Shown here: positions 25,701 to 34,630 of the stretch, one piece after another
Numbering within the stretch: position 1 is the stretch's first letter
Layout: every line of letters begins with the position of its first letter
Assembly (NCBI GenBank): GCA_021029595.1
Contig: JAJJOY010000003.1
Coordinates: 683,302 to 747,301, forward strand
DNA from: Hominenteromicrobium mulieris
GTDB taxonomy: Bacteria; Bacillota; Clostridia; Oscillospirales; Acutalibacteraceae
DNA: 64,000 bases
Reading direction: 5' to 3'
Notes under the pieces: generated by a model
The model's database searches: none
Told to the model about the DNA's origin: nothing
The model's input: the letters and a program-made list of their open reading frames with translations, nothing else
Position numbers and translations under genes: made by a program

Positions 25701-28700
25701 CCACCATGCCGCAAGCCAAAGCCTACGACCTGGGCTACGGCTATTTGGGAAACGGCGTCACGGTGTGGAACCGGCTGGAGGAGGAACACGGTGACTACAA
25801 AACGGTTGCCCACATCGCCCCAGACCGCACGGTGACCTTCTACGAGGAGGAAATGCCCCAGGCAGTGCGGGAGGAAATCCAGCGGATTGCTGACACTTCG
25901 GAAATGACCATTTCCGCCACCCAGGACGCGCCGGTGTTCACCGTGCCGCCCAGGGCGCAGGAACCACCCCAAAAAGAAGAACCGGTAGACCCCTACCCGA
26001 AGCTGGCCGCCCAGGTGCTGCGTTTTGTGGGAGAGTTTGATGGTTCCCGCATGGGTTATGGTGAGGATGACGCCCAGGCGGTGGAAAATATCGCCCGGCA
26101 GCTCCATGACCCCGTTCAGAGAGAGGAAATCCGCAGACTGCTTCAATCCTTCCTGGACCATGCGGACCTGGAAGAAGAAATCGCGGTGGACATCACCCTC
26201 TGTATGGAGCAGATCGCGGAGCTGCCCCCGGCCCTTACCCCGGAACAGGCGCAGATAGAAGAAATCGCCGGTTATCTGGAGGAGGCCGGATATGCGGTAT
26301 CCAGCGAACTGGTCGAAGAAGGTTTGATGGATTACCGTGCCCATGGCGGCAAAGGTAACAGCCAGGATGTTGCCGACTTCATTGAGCGCGAGTTTTTGTC
26401 CGAGGAGCCGGAACCTGCTTCACTGGAGATTGCCAAAGAATTTATCAACGATTTCTGCGAGGCCGAGTATGGCAGTCCAGCCGATTTCAGTGATCTGGAA
26501 AAGGTGGGCATTGCCTACACCACTGTTACGGATGAGGAAATTCCCATCCAGGTCAATGCCGACTTGGTCCATTACCGCATTGAGCGTTATCTGGACGGGC
26601 AGTTTTTGGAGCGCAGGCAGTATGAGAGCCTGGATGAACTCATCCAAAATGAGCTGGCCGAACTGGACTTTGACCAACTCACCTCTGTGGACCAGGACTA
26701 TTTCAATGGAAAATACCCTCCCGACATAGAGCCATACATCTTCTGCGAGTGGAGCGAAAGCCCCGTGTTTGAAGATGGAAAACGCTACGGTATCCGTGAA
26801 TTTGACACCCTGATGAAACAGGCGGATGAGGAGCAGGTGGCCGGTGCAAAGGCTGCTCTTGAAAAATACGGCACTTGGCAGGTGTGGTACGAATCCGATG
26901 ACCCAGAAAATGCTCGGTTCCTGGGGTATGACAAGGTGAAATTTACCGTGGTCATGCCAGATGGCACCACCTACACCGAGCGCCAGGATATTGGGGACGG
27001 TGACGGGGGCGTTCTGGACTTCCTCGCACAATATCCCAAGTACCAAGACATCCTTCCCTTGTTGCAGCAAAGTACACCACCACAAAATGATTATATGCTT
27101 TTAAGCCGCCTGAAAGCCGACTGCGACTATTTCTTGGGCGCTGGCGGGCGGGCAGAAAAGCACCTGTGGGCTGGGAACGTGCGAGAGCAAATCGCCAAAA
27201 TGCGGGAACTCTATGACGCCCTGCCGGAAAAACCGGAATGGCTCACCATGGAGGACATCGACCGCTATGCCCAGCGCATGGAGCCGCCTTACGAAGTGGT
27301 GGTGTACCACCACTTTGAAAATGGCTTTGATGAACGGCTGGATTACCAAACGCTGGCGGAGGCCGAACAAGCTGCGCAGAAATATGTGGCCGGCACTATG
27401 GAGGGCGAGGATGGCTTTGCCTATGATGGCGCGGGTATCTATGACCTTCAGGAGAACAGATGGCTGCGGGTTTACGGGAACTTCCCTGATGAACGAGCCA
27501 TTGAGCAGGCAAAACAAGCCCCTGCCGCAGAGGAACCGTCAGCCAGCCCAGAGCAGGCCGATTTACAGCCTAAAAAAGAAGAAGCACTCCCACTGCCGCC
27601 GAAGCACCCCCGCCGTGAGCGCATTACTTTCACAACCCTGCACCCGGAGGTCCCCAGGGATCAGCGCCATGATTTCCACATCACCGATGACGCCCTGGGC
27701 CACGGCACCCCCAGCGAGAAATACGCGGCCAATGCTGCCGCCATCCGCACCTTGAAGCAGATCGAAGCTGAGGAACGGCTGGCCACGCCCGAAGAACAGG
27801 AAATCCTGTCCCGCTATGTGGGCTGGGGCGGCCTTGCAAACTGCTTTGAACAAACCAGCCCCCATTATGAGGAACTGAAATCTCTGCTGGATTCGGAGGA
27901 ATACGCAGCGGCCAGGGCCAGCTCCCTCACCGCCTTTTACACGCCGCCTGTGGTCATCCGGGGAATCTATAAGGCCCTCGCTCAGATGGGCTTTACCCAA
28001 GGGAACATTTTGGAGCCATCCTGCGGCACCGGTAATTTCCTTGGCTTGCTCCCCACAGATTTGGCGGGCAGCAAAGCCTATGGCGTAGAGCTGGATTCCA
28101 TTTCCGGGCGGATTGCGGGCCAGCTTTACCAGAATGCCAACATTTCCGTAAACGGCTTTGAAACTGTGCAAATGCCCGACAGCTTTTTTGATGTAGCCGT
28201 GGGCAACGTCCCCTTTGGGGATTTCAAAGTGCTGGATAAACGGTACGACAAGCACCACTGGCTGATCCACGACTATTTCTTCGGCAAGACGCTGGACAAG
28301 GTGCGGCTCGGCGGTATTGTGGCGTTCATTACCAGCAAAGGCACTCTGGACAAGGAAAACTCCAGCGTCCGAAAGTACCTGGCACAGCGCGCCGATCTCA
28401 TTGGGGCCATCCGCCTGCCGGATAACACCTTCAAGCGGAACGCCGGAACGGAAGTGACCAGCGACATCATTTTCCTGCAAAAGCGCGACCACATCACCGA
28501 TTTAGACCAGGATTGGGTGCATTTGGACACCGATGAAAACGGAATCCGCATGAACCGCTATTTCGTGCAGCACCCGGAGATGATTTTGGGCGACATGGTG
28601 ATGGAATCCACACGGTTCGGGCCGGACAGCGCCTGCAAAGCCCGCGAGGGGGAAGATTTATCCGAGCAGCTTGCCAATGCCATCCAGTTTTTGCAGGCGG

Positions 28701-31700
28701 AAATCAAGCCCTATGAGCTGGAGGAGCTGGACGAGGAGGAAGATCGCTCCATCCCTGCCGACCCCACAGTGAAGAATTTCAGCTACACGATTGCAGATGG
28801 GCAAGTATACTACCGAGAAAACAGTCTCATGCACCCGGTGGAAGTCTCCGTCACGGCGGAAAACCGTATCCGTGGCATGATCGAGCTGCGGGAATGTACC
28901 CGCAGGCTTATTGAGTACCAGACCGAAGGCTACCCGGATGAGGATATTGCAGCCGAGCAGCAAAAGCTCAACGCCCTTTACGACAGCTTCACCGCCAAGT
29001 ATGGGCTGCTGAACAGTCGCGGCAACAAGCTGGCCTTTTCGGAGGACTCCAGCTACTGCCTCTTGTGCTCTCTGGAGGTGCTGGATGAGCAGGGCAACCT
29101 AAAAAGAAAAGCCGATATGTTCACCCGGCGCACCATCCGGCCCCATGTGGCTGTCACCAGTGTGGATACAGCCAGTGAAGCGTTGGCGGTGTCCATTTCG
29201 GAAAAAGCCCGTGTGGATATGGACTATATGGCAGAGCTGTCGGGTAAATCCCCGGAGGAACTGGAAAAAGAGCTTGCCGGGGTGATCTACCGGGATATTC
29301 GCTGTGCGGAGAACCCGGAGGACATCCTGCCTTCTTTGGCGGATTTGAGCCGCTATCCTCTTGTCACGGCGGATGAGTACCTTTCCGGGAAAGTGCGCCA
29401 AAAGCTGCGGATGGCAAAAGCATTCCTGGAAGTGGCCCCTGACAATCAGAAGGAAACCGCCCGCAGAAATGTGGAGGCCCTGGAAGCCGTTCAGCCCCAG
29501 GATTTGGGCGCTGGAGAAATTGGCGTGCGCATTGGCGCGAACTGGGTGCCCATCGAGGTGTACCAGCAATTCATGGTGGAGCTGCTCACCCCCAATTACT
29601 ATGTGCGGGATCGTATTAAAATCCTGCGCTCCGAAGCCACCGGCCAATGGAGCATCCGGGAGAAAAACGCCGACCGCAGCAATGTGAAAGCCATTACCAC
29701 CTACGGCACCAAGCGGATGAGCGCCTACCACATCTTGGAGCAGACCCTAAATCAAAGGGATGTGCGGGTATTTGACTATATTGAGGACGAGAACGGCAAG
29801 AAAAAGCCTGTCCTCAACAAAAAAGAAACCGCGATTGCCCAGGACCGGCAGGAACTCATCAAGCAGAAGTTTGCCGAGTGGATCTGGAAAGACATCGACC
29901 GCCGGGAACTGCTGTGCCGTGTTTACAACGAAACCTTCAACGGCGTCCGCCCCCGTGAGTATGATGGGCGGCACATCCGGTTTGAGGGCATGAACCCGGA
30001 AATTTCCCTACGGCCTCATCAGATCAACGCGATTGCCCATATCCTTTACGGCGGGAATACCCTGCTGGCCCACGAGGTGGGGGCGGGCAAGACCTACGAG
30101 ATGGTGGCCGCTGCCATGGAGATGAAGCGTTTGGGCCTTTGCACCAAGTCGCTGATCGTGGTGCCAAACCACATCACCGAGCAGTGGGCGGCGGAATGGC
30201 TCCAGCTCTATCCCAGCGCCAACATTTTAGTTGCCACGAAGAAAGATTTTGAAACCCAGAACCGCAAGAAGTTTTGCAGCCGCATTGCCACCGGGGACTA
30301 CGACGCCATCATCATCGGCCACAGCCAGTTTGAAAAAATCCCCATGAGCCTGGAGCGCCAGCAGGCCATTTTGGAGCGCCAGATTGAAGAAATCCTGGAA
30401 GGAATCGAGCAGGCCAAGGCACAGAAGGCGGAACGCTACACGGTCAAGCAGATGGAGCGTACCCGGAAATCGCTGGAGACAAGGCTGGCCAAGCTCAACG
30501 ACCAGAGCCGCAAGGATGACACCGTCACCTTTGAGCAGCTCGGCGTGGACAGGCTCTTTATTGATGAGAGCCATTATTTTAAGAACTTGTTTTTGGCGAC
30601 AAAAATGCGAAACGTGGGCGGCATTGCCCAGACCGAAGCCCAGAAATCCAGCGACCTGTTCATGAAAACGCAGTATCTGGACGAGTTGACCGGCGGGCGC
30701 GGCGTGATTTTTGCCACCGGCACCCCTATCTCCAACTCCATGGTAGAGCTTTACACCATCCAGAGGTATTTGCAGTACAGGCTCCTGCAGGAGATGGGCC
30801 TTGTCCATTTCGATGACTGGGCGGGGAGCTTCGGAGAAACGGTTACAGCCATCGAGTTATCGCCGGAGGGCACCGGCTACCGAGCCAAAACCCGGTTTGC
30901 CAAGTTTTATAACCTGCCGGAGCTGATGGCTGCTTTCAAGGAGGTTGCCGACATCCAAACAGCGGATATGCTTTGTCTGCCTGTTCCCAAGGCAAACTTC
31001 CACACGGAAGTGATCCAGCCCTCGGAGCTTCAGAAAGAGATGATAAGGGGGCTGGCGGAACGGGCAGAGAAAATCCGTGCCGGTGGGGTTGACCCCCATG
31101 TGGACAATATGCTCCGCATTACCAATGACGGGCGGAAATTGGCGCTGGATATGCGGCTCATCAACCCTCTCGCTGCCGACGACCCCAATGGCAAGGTGGC
31201 TGTCTGCGCCCGGAATGTGTTCCGCATCTGGGAACAGACTAAAGAAAAACGCTCTGCCCAGCTTGTATTCTGCGACCTGTCCACACCTACTACCGATGGC
31301 TCTTTCAGTGTTTATGACGACCTAAAAAAGAAACTGATGGACGCCGGTATCCCGGAAGAAGAAATCGCCTTTATCCACACGGCAGACAGCGAAGCCAAAA
31401 AGAAGGAGCTGTTTTCCAAGGTGCGCGCCGGGCAGGTGCGGGTGCTGCTGGGTTCCACGGCCAAAATGGGCGCAGGCACTAACGTCCAGGATAAGCTCAT
31501 TGCCCTGCATGACCTGGACTGCCCCTGGCGGCCTTCCGACCTTCAGCAGCGGCTGGGGCGTATCGTCCGCCAGGGCAATGAAAATGAGGAGGTGGAAATC
31601 TATCGGTATGTAACGGAAGGCACTTTTGACGCTTACCTCTACCAGCTTGTGGAGAACAAGCAGAAGTTCATCGCCCAGATCATGACCAGCAAGGCCCCCG

Positions 31701-32476
31701 TCCGTGTGGCGGATGATGTAGATGAAACTGCCCTCAGCTATTCGGAAATCAAGGCATTGGCCACCGGCAACCCACTTATTATCGAGAAGTGCAACCTGGA
31801 TATGGAGGTGGCGCGGCTCAATATGCTGAAAGCCAGCCACTTGAACCAGGTGTACGCTCTGGAGGAACTGGTGTATCGGAAATACCCGGAGGAAATCACC
31901 CAGCTCACGGAACGGATCGCGGGCTATGAGCAGGATGTGGCGCTGGCGGCGGCCCACCCCAAGGCCCAGGAGGGCTTCTGCGGCATGGAGGTGGATGGCA
32001 GGCACTACACCGAAAAAGAGGGCGCCGGCAAGGCTATCATTGATGTTTGCACCCGTATGACAGGTTCCGACGCTGTTCTTTTGGGGCAGTACCGGGGCTT
32101 TTCCATGGTGCTGGCTTATGATGGCAGGAGCAACGAGTATCGGATCACGCTCAAAGGCACTCTTTCCCATACGGTGACGCTGGGGGCGGATGTGTTCGGC
32201 AATATCACCCGCCTGGACAACGCTCTGGAAAACCTTGCAGGCAGCCTGCAGGCCGAGCAGAACAGCCTGGAGGAAACCAAGGCCCAGCTTGAAAACGCCC
32301 GCACGGAATTGGCTACACCTTTTGCCCGCGAGGAGGAGCTGGCGGAGAAAACAGCCCGTTTGAAAGAGCTGAATATTCTGCTCAACATGGATGAGAAGGA
32401 CAAAACATTGATGGACGATACCCCAGACGAGGGCGAGGATGTGCCTGCCCGGAGGGTTGCGGAGCTGGCACGGTAA
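22715..32476 (+). CDS. Giant N6-adenine methyltransferase / SNF2 helicase polyvalent protein
   Basis: A 3253-residue cytoplasmic protein. The N-terminal third contains accessory domains (first 130 residues YRLSFDEQLLVYAQRPDATA type) and a Pro/Gly/Asp-rich linker at about 280-405. An adenine methyltransferase follows: SAM motif LEPSCGTGNF near residue 1766 and catalytic-type GNVPFGDF near 1830. Then comes a superfamily 2 helicase: Walker A EVGAGKT near 2452, DESH box in LFIDESHYFKN near 2614, and the C-terminal helicase motif QQRLGRIVRQGNENE near 2945. It probably protects or unwinds transferred DNA in the recipient. This architecture is usual in Tn1549-like ICEs. The linker overlaps a TnpV gene in another frame. 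Confidence 0.93.
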   Translation: MAIRYKALTELYQETQRSVTAPDQWRAFLASACRNYRLSFDEQLLVYAQRPDATAVLEIERWNRQFGRWVNRGANGIAVFDGEHNGKPRLKYYFDISDTHEARFPRPVPLWTVREEYAPDIIETLENSFGELERKEDLGEALLSAAKNAVEDNMPDYLAELKTLTEGSFLEELDELNLEVEYRRAVQNSIGYMLLVRCGLDPSEYFEDMDFRDVTDFNTPQTLNALGVATGDISQMCLSAISRTVLALQRQPQKENRTFEPQQKNQYAVTEQENTQLERSFEYDRDHLHQAGRLQSAEPSAAPGGAGSPWEIRIASEEIPQGAPQGDVHQPADQRQAEQPSGGDPADRPAPDGADRGADGQEPGRDRGTESQRPDEVGADDEQPAERGGGNGAGGADLQLIDEPEESAGGEQLPALLDEKQIMAIIANKDDDLKYKKNQIELFFSVHSDVQERADYLKSAYQDRYTEIIADGQRLGYKPQENGLLMWEGSYPSRTRESVFSWEVVAGWTAQLIDKKEYFIQTDIPQLPTQESQQMSLFDFAAFQQPTQAEGTAKPSIFPHPALPQQVIDEALCIGANDQNSRLIICAYFKKDKPDNARFLAEHYGENGAGFYLDGRQYAIWYNAEGIRIAQGESAQRSSATLIPWEQAAARIRELLDLGRYMPQSELDRVDEYERQQRAAQLWYLRQDFAEGTADAGYLPTVNTIYGKNHGFPEESAAISDLLGHPEGLQNLRDELEQFVQAYRENRELLRFHFHRPQKLLEQLSDLQREPLHFTAAEGYAPQRRFFISGDEIDNLLRGGKRSTDYRLAVYSFYRNHTERKERENFLKHYHGEYSGHSSGNDDVTYQLSKGVSFSHGSITAPYAKVELKWNAVEKRVSAMIAQGRFLTDEDRAAMPQYEKHQLARNIRTFFENVPQEQPHPYPFGFDYWDAVKLIEPQLDDPARVEEIYQMMVPIWEATPQDDRMYALRQQAFENLTAFRQGTFTLFAEHKEPVVPTMPQAKAYDLGYGYLGNGVTVWNRLEEEHGDYKTVAHIAPDRTVTFYEEEMPQAVREEIQRIADTSEMTISATQDAPVFTVPPRAQEPPQKEEPVDPYPKLAAQVLRFVGEFDGSRMGYGEDDAQAVENIARQLHDPVQREEIRRLLQSFLDHADLEEEIAVDITLCMEQIAELPPALTPEQAQIEEIAGYLEEAGYAVSSELVEEGLMDYRAHGGKGNSQDVADFIEREFLSEEPEPASLEIAKEFINDFCEAEYGSPADFSDLEKVGIAYTTVTDEEIPIQVNADLVHYRIERYLDGQFLERRQYESLDELIQNELAELDFDQLTSVDQDYFNGKYPPDIEPYIFCEWSESPVFEDGKRYGIREFDTLMKQADEEQVAGAKAALEKYGTWQVWYESDDPENARFLGYDKVKFTVVMPDGTTYTERQDIGDGDGGVLDFLAQYPKYQDILPLLQQSTPPQNDYMLLSRLKADCDYFLGAGGRAEKHLWAGNVREQIAKMRELYDALPEKPEWLTMEDIDRYAQRMEPPYEVVVYHHFENGFDERLDYQTLAEAEQAAQKYVAGTMEGEDGFAYDGAGIYDLQENRWLRVYGNFPDERAIEQAKQAPAAEEPSASPEQADLQPKKEEALPLPPKHPRRERITFTTLHPEVPRDQRHDFHITDDALGHGTPSEKYAANAAAIRTLKQIEAEERLATPEEQEILSRYVGWGGLANCFEQTSPHYEELKSLLDSEEYAAARASSLTAFYTPPVVIRGIYKALAQMGFTQGNILEPSCGTGNFLGLLPTDLAGSKAYGVELDSISGRIAGQLYQNANISVNGFETVQMPDSFFDVAVGNVPFGDFKVLDKRYDKHHWLIHDYFFGKTLDKVRLGGIVAFITSKGTLDKENSSVRKYLAQRADLIGAIRLPDNTFKRNAGTEVTSDIIFLQKRDHITDLDQDWVHLDTDENGIRMNRYFVQHPEMILGDMVMESTRFGPDSACKAREGEDLSEQLANAIQFLQAEIKPYELEELDEEEDRSIPADPTVKNFSYTIADGQVYYRENSLMHPVEVSVTAENRIRGMIELRECTRRLIEYQTEGYPDEDIAAEQQKLNALYDSFTAKYGLLNSRGNKLAFSEDSSYCLLCSLEVLDEQGNLKRKADMFTRRTIRPHVAVTSVDTASEALAVSISEKARVDMDYMAELSGKSPEELEKELAGVIYRDIRCAENPEDILPSLADLSRYPLVTADEYLSGKVRQKLRMAKAFLEVAPDNQKETARRNVEALEAVQPQDLGAGEIGVRIGANWVPIEVYQQFMVELLTPNYYVRDRIKILRSEATGQWSIREKNADRSNVKAITTYGTKRMSAYHILEQTLNQRDVRVFDYIEDENGKKKPVLNKKETAIAQDRQELIKQKFAEWIWKDIDRRELLCRVYNETFNGVRPREYDGRHIRFEGMNPEISLRPHQINAIAHILYGGNTLLAHEVGAGKTYEMVAAAMEMKRLGLCTKSLIVVPNHITEQWAAEWLQLYPSANILVATKKDFETQNRKKFCSRIATGDYDAIIIGHSQFEKIPMSLERQQAILERQIEEILEGIEQAKAQKAERYTVKQMERTRKSLETRLAKLNDQSRKDDTVTFEQLGVDRLFIDESHYFKNLFLATKMRNVGGIAQTEAQKSSDLFMKTQYLDELTGGRGVIFATGTPISNSMVELYTIQRYLQYRLLQEMGLVHFDDWAGSFGETVTAIELSPEGTGYRAKTRFAKFYNLPELMAAFKEVADIQTADMLCLPVPKANFHTEVIQPSELQKEMIRGLAERAEKIRAGGVDPHVDNMLRITNDGRKLALDMRLINPLAADDPNGKVAVCARNVFRIWEQTKEKRSAQLVFCDLSTPTTDGSFSVYDDLKKKLMDAGIPEEEIAFIHTADSEAKKKELFSKVRAGQVRVLLGSTAKMGAGTNVQDKLIALHDLDCPWRPSDLQQRLGRIVRQGNENEEVEIYRYVTEGTFDAYLYQLVENKQKFIAQIMTSKAPVRVADDVDETALSYSEIKALATGNPLIIEKCNLDMEVARLNMLKASHLNQVYALEELVYRKYPEEITQLTERIAGYEQDVALAAAHPKAQEGFCGMEVDGRHYTEKEGAGKAIIDVCTRMTGSDAVLLGQYRGFSMVLAYDGRSNEYRITLKGTLSHTVTLGADVFGNITRLDNALENLAGSLQAEQNSLEETKAQLENARTELATPFAREEELAEKTARLKELNILLNMDEKDKTLMDDTPDEGEDVPARRVAELAR
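23562..23915 (+). CDS. tnpV: TnpV-like protein nested in another frame of the giant gene
   Basis: A 117-residue protein (MTEITYTRQGDYNLPNLLPP, later YTNLLTSGKLNSHLAEIQQ and ending ETVLAELIYS) that matches the TnpV family from memory of its conserved LLTSGKL and terminal I-I/L-Y-x features. It has its own Shine-Dalgarno, GGAAAGGAG, eight bases before ATG 23562. It is read in a frame different from the surrounding giant gene, which stays open through it and yields the low-complexity linker. Both frames may be used. Function of TnpV is not established. Confidence 0.75.
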   Translation: MTEITYTRQGDYNLPNLLPPQEEPVPHGKYALLRKKFLKEHRRVTYTNLLTSGKLNSHLAEIQQTAQRRMEQIVAQMAKNQGVTEELKASDQMKWVQMMSNLQNAAEETVLAELIYS

Positions 32477-32487
32477 AGGAGGATACG

Positions 32488-32823
32488 ATGACCAACGAAG
32501 AATTAAATACCAGGCTCTATGAGAAAATGTTTGCGGAACAGGAGCAGTTCCGGGATTGGCTGCTCTCCCAACCGCCGGCTGAGATTTTGAACCATGCCTA
32601 TGAGTACACGGTGCGGGAGGACATCCTGATGTCTCTTGAATACCACGATCTGGAGGATAGTCAGGCCAGGGCGCTGCTGAAATCTGACAAGCCCTTGAAG
32701 CAGATTTTTGAGAGGTGGGAGAACCAGGAAACCTCTTATATGGATACGGTATGGGATACTGTCCAGGAACAGGCCAGGGCCGCCGAAGCCAAACAGAAAG
32801 CCAAAGCGCAGAAAGAAAGGTGA
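32488..32823 (+). CDS. DUF3848-like ICE protein
   Basis: A 111-residue helical protein. The conserved-looking core is HAYEYTVREDILMSLEYHDL and the following SQARALLKSDKPLKQIFERW, consistent with DUF3848 as I recall it. The tail is Lys/Ala-rich. AAAGGAGG precedes ATG 32488, twelve bases after the giant gene stop, so the two are one transcript. No biochemical role known. Confidence 0.78.
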   Translation: MTNEELNTRLYEKMFAEQEQFRDWLLSQPPAEILNHAYEYTVREDILMSLEYHDLEDSQARALLKSDKPLKQIFERWENQETSYMDTVWDTVQEQARAAEAKQKAKAQKER

Positions 32824-32831
32824 TTGCACAT

Positions 32832-32865
32832 TTGCCATTGCGCTGCGGGGCAGGTATAGTATAAT
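32832..32865 (+). promoter_or_regulatory. Promoter candidate upstream of 32907 gene
   Basis: TTGCCA (32832-32837) with TATAGT (32855-32860) gives a 17-base spacer; TTGCGC (32838-32843) with TATAAT (32860-32865) gives 16. GCACATTTGC just before is shared with the site at 12301. Confidence 0.55.
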
Positions 32866-32887
32866 AAAAATCGTGATAAGGGGTGAT

Positions 32888-32915
32888 GATAGATGGACGA
32901 TGATAGATGGACGAT
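32888..32915 (+). repeat. 14-bp tandem duplication at a start codon
   Basis: GATAGATGGACGAT occurs twice in direct succession (32888-32901 and 32902-32915). Each copy has an ATG (32893 and 32907). The first is well spaced from the AAGGGGTG ribosome site but out of frame; the second opens the long frame. Confidence 0.85.
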
Positions 32916-33239
32916 AGCTACTGCCTGCTCCCGGAGCGCATTTCCGAGCAGTTTTCTGAAATCGACAGCGACATCGTGATGGATTTGGCGGCTGCCAGCC
33001 CGGAATATACCGAGTTGAAGGCCCAGATGGAGGAACTGAAACGCCAAAATCTTGTGATTGGCGCTCTGCTGGAGGGCAAGGGAGAACTTTCTTTTACCGC
33101 TGAGGAGCATGAAGCCTTGAAAGAATTTATCCGGCTGTATATGCGGGCCGATAATATGGAACGGGAACACATCTACTTCCGGGGCCATGCAGACGGATTT
33201 GCCTATCTGAAGAAAATCGGCGCTTTCAAAACTGAATAG
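32907..33239 (+). CDS. Small ICE protein, helical, 110 residues
   Basis: Starts MDDSYCLLPERISEQFSEID, with a coiled-coil-like stretch (YTELKAQMEELKRQNLVIGA) and a C-terminal helix ending YFRGHADGFAYLKKIGAF. It resembles DUF6809-type proteins, low certainty. The in-frame ATG 32907 lies about 20 bases from the best ribosome site because of the 14-bp duplication, so expression may be poor unless another start is used. Own promoter candidate upstream; terminator follows. Confidence 0.7.
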   Translation: MDDSYCLLPERISEQFSEIDSDIVMDLAAASPEYTELKAQMEELKRQNLVIGALLEGKGELSFTAEEHEALKEFIRLYMRADNMEREHIYFRGHADGFAYLKKIGAFKTE

Positions 33240-33247
33240 TTTTTTGG

Positions 33248-33275
33248 GCGGCATGGAAAAATCCATGCCGCTTTT
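33248..33275 (+). terminator. Terminator after 32907 gene
   Basis: GCGGCATGGA (33248-33257) and TCCATGCCGC (33262-33271) pair perfectly around AAAA, followed by TTTT. Confidence 0.85.
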
Positions 33276-33496
33276 ACATATCCAAATTCATTCGCACCCC
33301 CAAAAAGGTCTTGAACAAAACAAGTTTTTACGGATTAGGAGTAAAAACTATTGAAATTCTTGGAGTTTTTGGATATGGCTTAAAGCTGCCGCCCAAAACT
33401 GCACATTCCCCATTCATATCTGCATATAAATCGCAAAAGTATATGCAGAAAGTCGATTGGAGCAATCCAGTCGGCTTTTTCCATATCTGAAAAGAG

Positions 33497-33567
33497 TACA
33501 GCCCCTTTTACATAGTCAGCTACCCCACATGGGGCGGCTAATCTATGGCTATGTGAAGGGGGCTGTA
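33497..33567 (+). promoter_or_regulatory. Long hairpin that would mask the TOPRIM gene ribosome site
   Basis: TACAGCCCCTTTTACATAG (33497-33515) pairs with CTATGTGAAGGGGGCTGTA (33549-33567); a small inner stem lies between. The downstream arm contains the only Shine-Dalgarno-like tract (AAGGGGG) and runs into seven Ts just before ATG 33575. It could terminate transcription or block translation when folded. Confidence 0.6.
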
Positions 33568-33574
33568 TTTTTTT

Positions 33575-34546
33575 ATGCCTTTTTACGATTCAGAAGCCAT
33601 CGAACGGGCAAGGCAGGTGGACCTGCTCACCTACCTGCAAACCTGCGAACCCCAGGAGCTGGTCCATGTGTCCGGCAACGTCTACTGTACCAAGACCCAT
33701 GACAGCCTGCGGATTTCCAACGGCAAATGGTGCTGGTTTTCCCGCGGGATTGGCGGTTACAGTGCGCTGGACTATCTCATCAAGGTCAACGGCTATTCCT
33801 TTTTGGAGGCCATGGAAACTATCTCCGGAAGGGCTGCCATCCCGCCGCCTTCCTTTGTGCCAGCGCCGAAGGAGGAAAAGCCCAAGCACCTGCTTCTGCC
33901 CCAGGCCGCCCCGGATAATCGGGCGATGATGGCCTATCTCAAAGGCCGGGGCATTGACCAGGAGATTTTGGACTACTGCGTTCAGACCGGGCGGATTTAT
34001 GAGAGCCGGAACAAGGGCCACAGCAACGTGGTTTTTGTGGGCTTCGACAAGGATGGCAAGGCGCGGTTCGGCTGCCTGCGGGGAATCAGTGAAGCCCGGT
34101 TCCACGGGGATTTAAGCGGCAGTGATAAGCACTTTTCCTTCGCCCTGCCCGCTTGCGTGGAAAATCCGGCAGTCCATCTGTGCGAGTGCGCCATTGATGT
34201 GATGTCCTATGCCACTCTCTGCAAGCTGGACGGGATTGACTGGCGGCGGCACAATCTGCTGTCCCTGGCCGGGGTGTACCAGCCGAAGAAAAAGATGGAG
34301 GAAAGCAAGCTGCCGGTGGCCCTCACCCGATTTTTGGATGACCACCCCCATGTGAAAACCGTCTATCTCCATTTGGACAATGACACGGCTGGCCGGCTGG
34401 CGGCCAAGGCAATCATGGCTGTCATGCCGGAGGGCTACCGTGTGGAGAACAAACCGCCGCCCCGTGGAAAGGATGTGAATGATTTTCTGTGCCACCGGCT
34501 GGGGATTCCCATTCGGGGCAGCCACAGCAAAGAGCCGGAGCGGTGA
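33575..34546 (+). CDS. DUF3991/TOPRIM primase-like protein
   Basis: A 323-residue protein. The N-terminal part (RQVDLLTYLQTCEPQELVHV, then WCWFSRGIGGYSALDYLIKV) is the DUF3991-type zinc-lacking relative of CHC2 primase domains. The TOPRIM core follows: the acidic strand VHLCECAIDVMS and the DxD strand VYLHLDNDTAGRLAAKAI, where Asp residues bind metal. It probably primes or processes transferred single-stranded DNA. Translation may be controlled by the hairpin just upstream. Confidence 0.87.
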   Translation: MPFYDSEAIERARQVDLLTYLQTCEPQELVHVSGNVYCTKTHDSLRISNGKWCWFSRGIGGYSALDYLIKVNGYSFLEAMETISGRAAIPPPSFVPAPKEEKPKHLLLPQAAPDNRAMMAYLKGRGIDQEILDYCVQTGRIYESRNKGHSNVVFVGFDKDGKARFGCLRGISEARFHGDLSGSDKHFSFALPACVENPAVHLCECAIDVMSYATLCKLDGIDWRRHNLLSLAGVYQPKKKMEESKLPVALTRFLDDHPHVKTVYLHLDNDTAGRLAAKAIMAVMPEGYRVENKPPPRGKDVNDFLCHRLGIPIRGSHSKEPER

Positions 34547-34581
34547 GTTGCCAGTTTTGCAGCTTCGACAGATTCTCCCTC

Positions 34582-34610
34582 TTGCAAATTGTTATCATAT
34601 ATGTTAACAT
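34582..34610 (+). promoter_or_regulatory. Promoter and palindromic operator for the XRE-HipA gene
   Basis: TTGCAA (34582-34587) and TAACAT (34605-34610) have a 17-base spacer. The 20-base near-palindrome TGTTATCATATATGTTAACA (34590-34609) covers spacer and -10, as expected for an autorepressor bound by the HTH encoded just downstream. Confidence 0.65.
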
Positions 34611-34630
34611 TAAAGCAGTGAGGTGAGAGT

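Larger units (their letters stand above)
33240..33574. other. Gene-free region with terminator and long hairpin
   Basis: Holds the terminator at 33248-33275 and the long hairpin at 33497-33567 before the TOPRIM gene. The AT-rich middle (33290-33440) shows no gene or clear signal. Confidence 0.6.
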
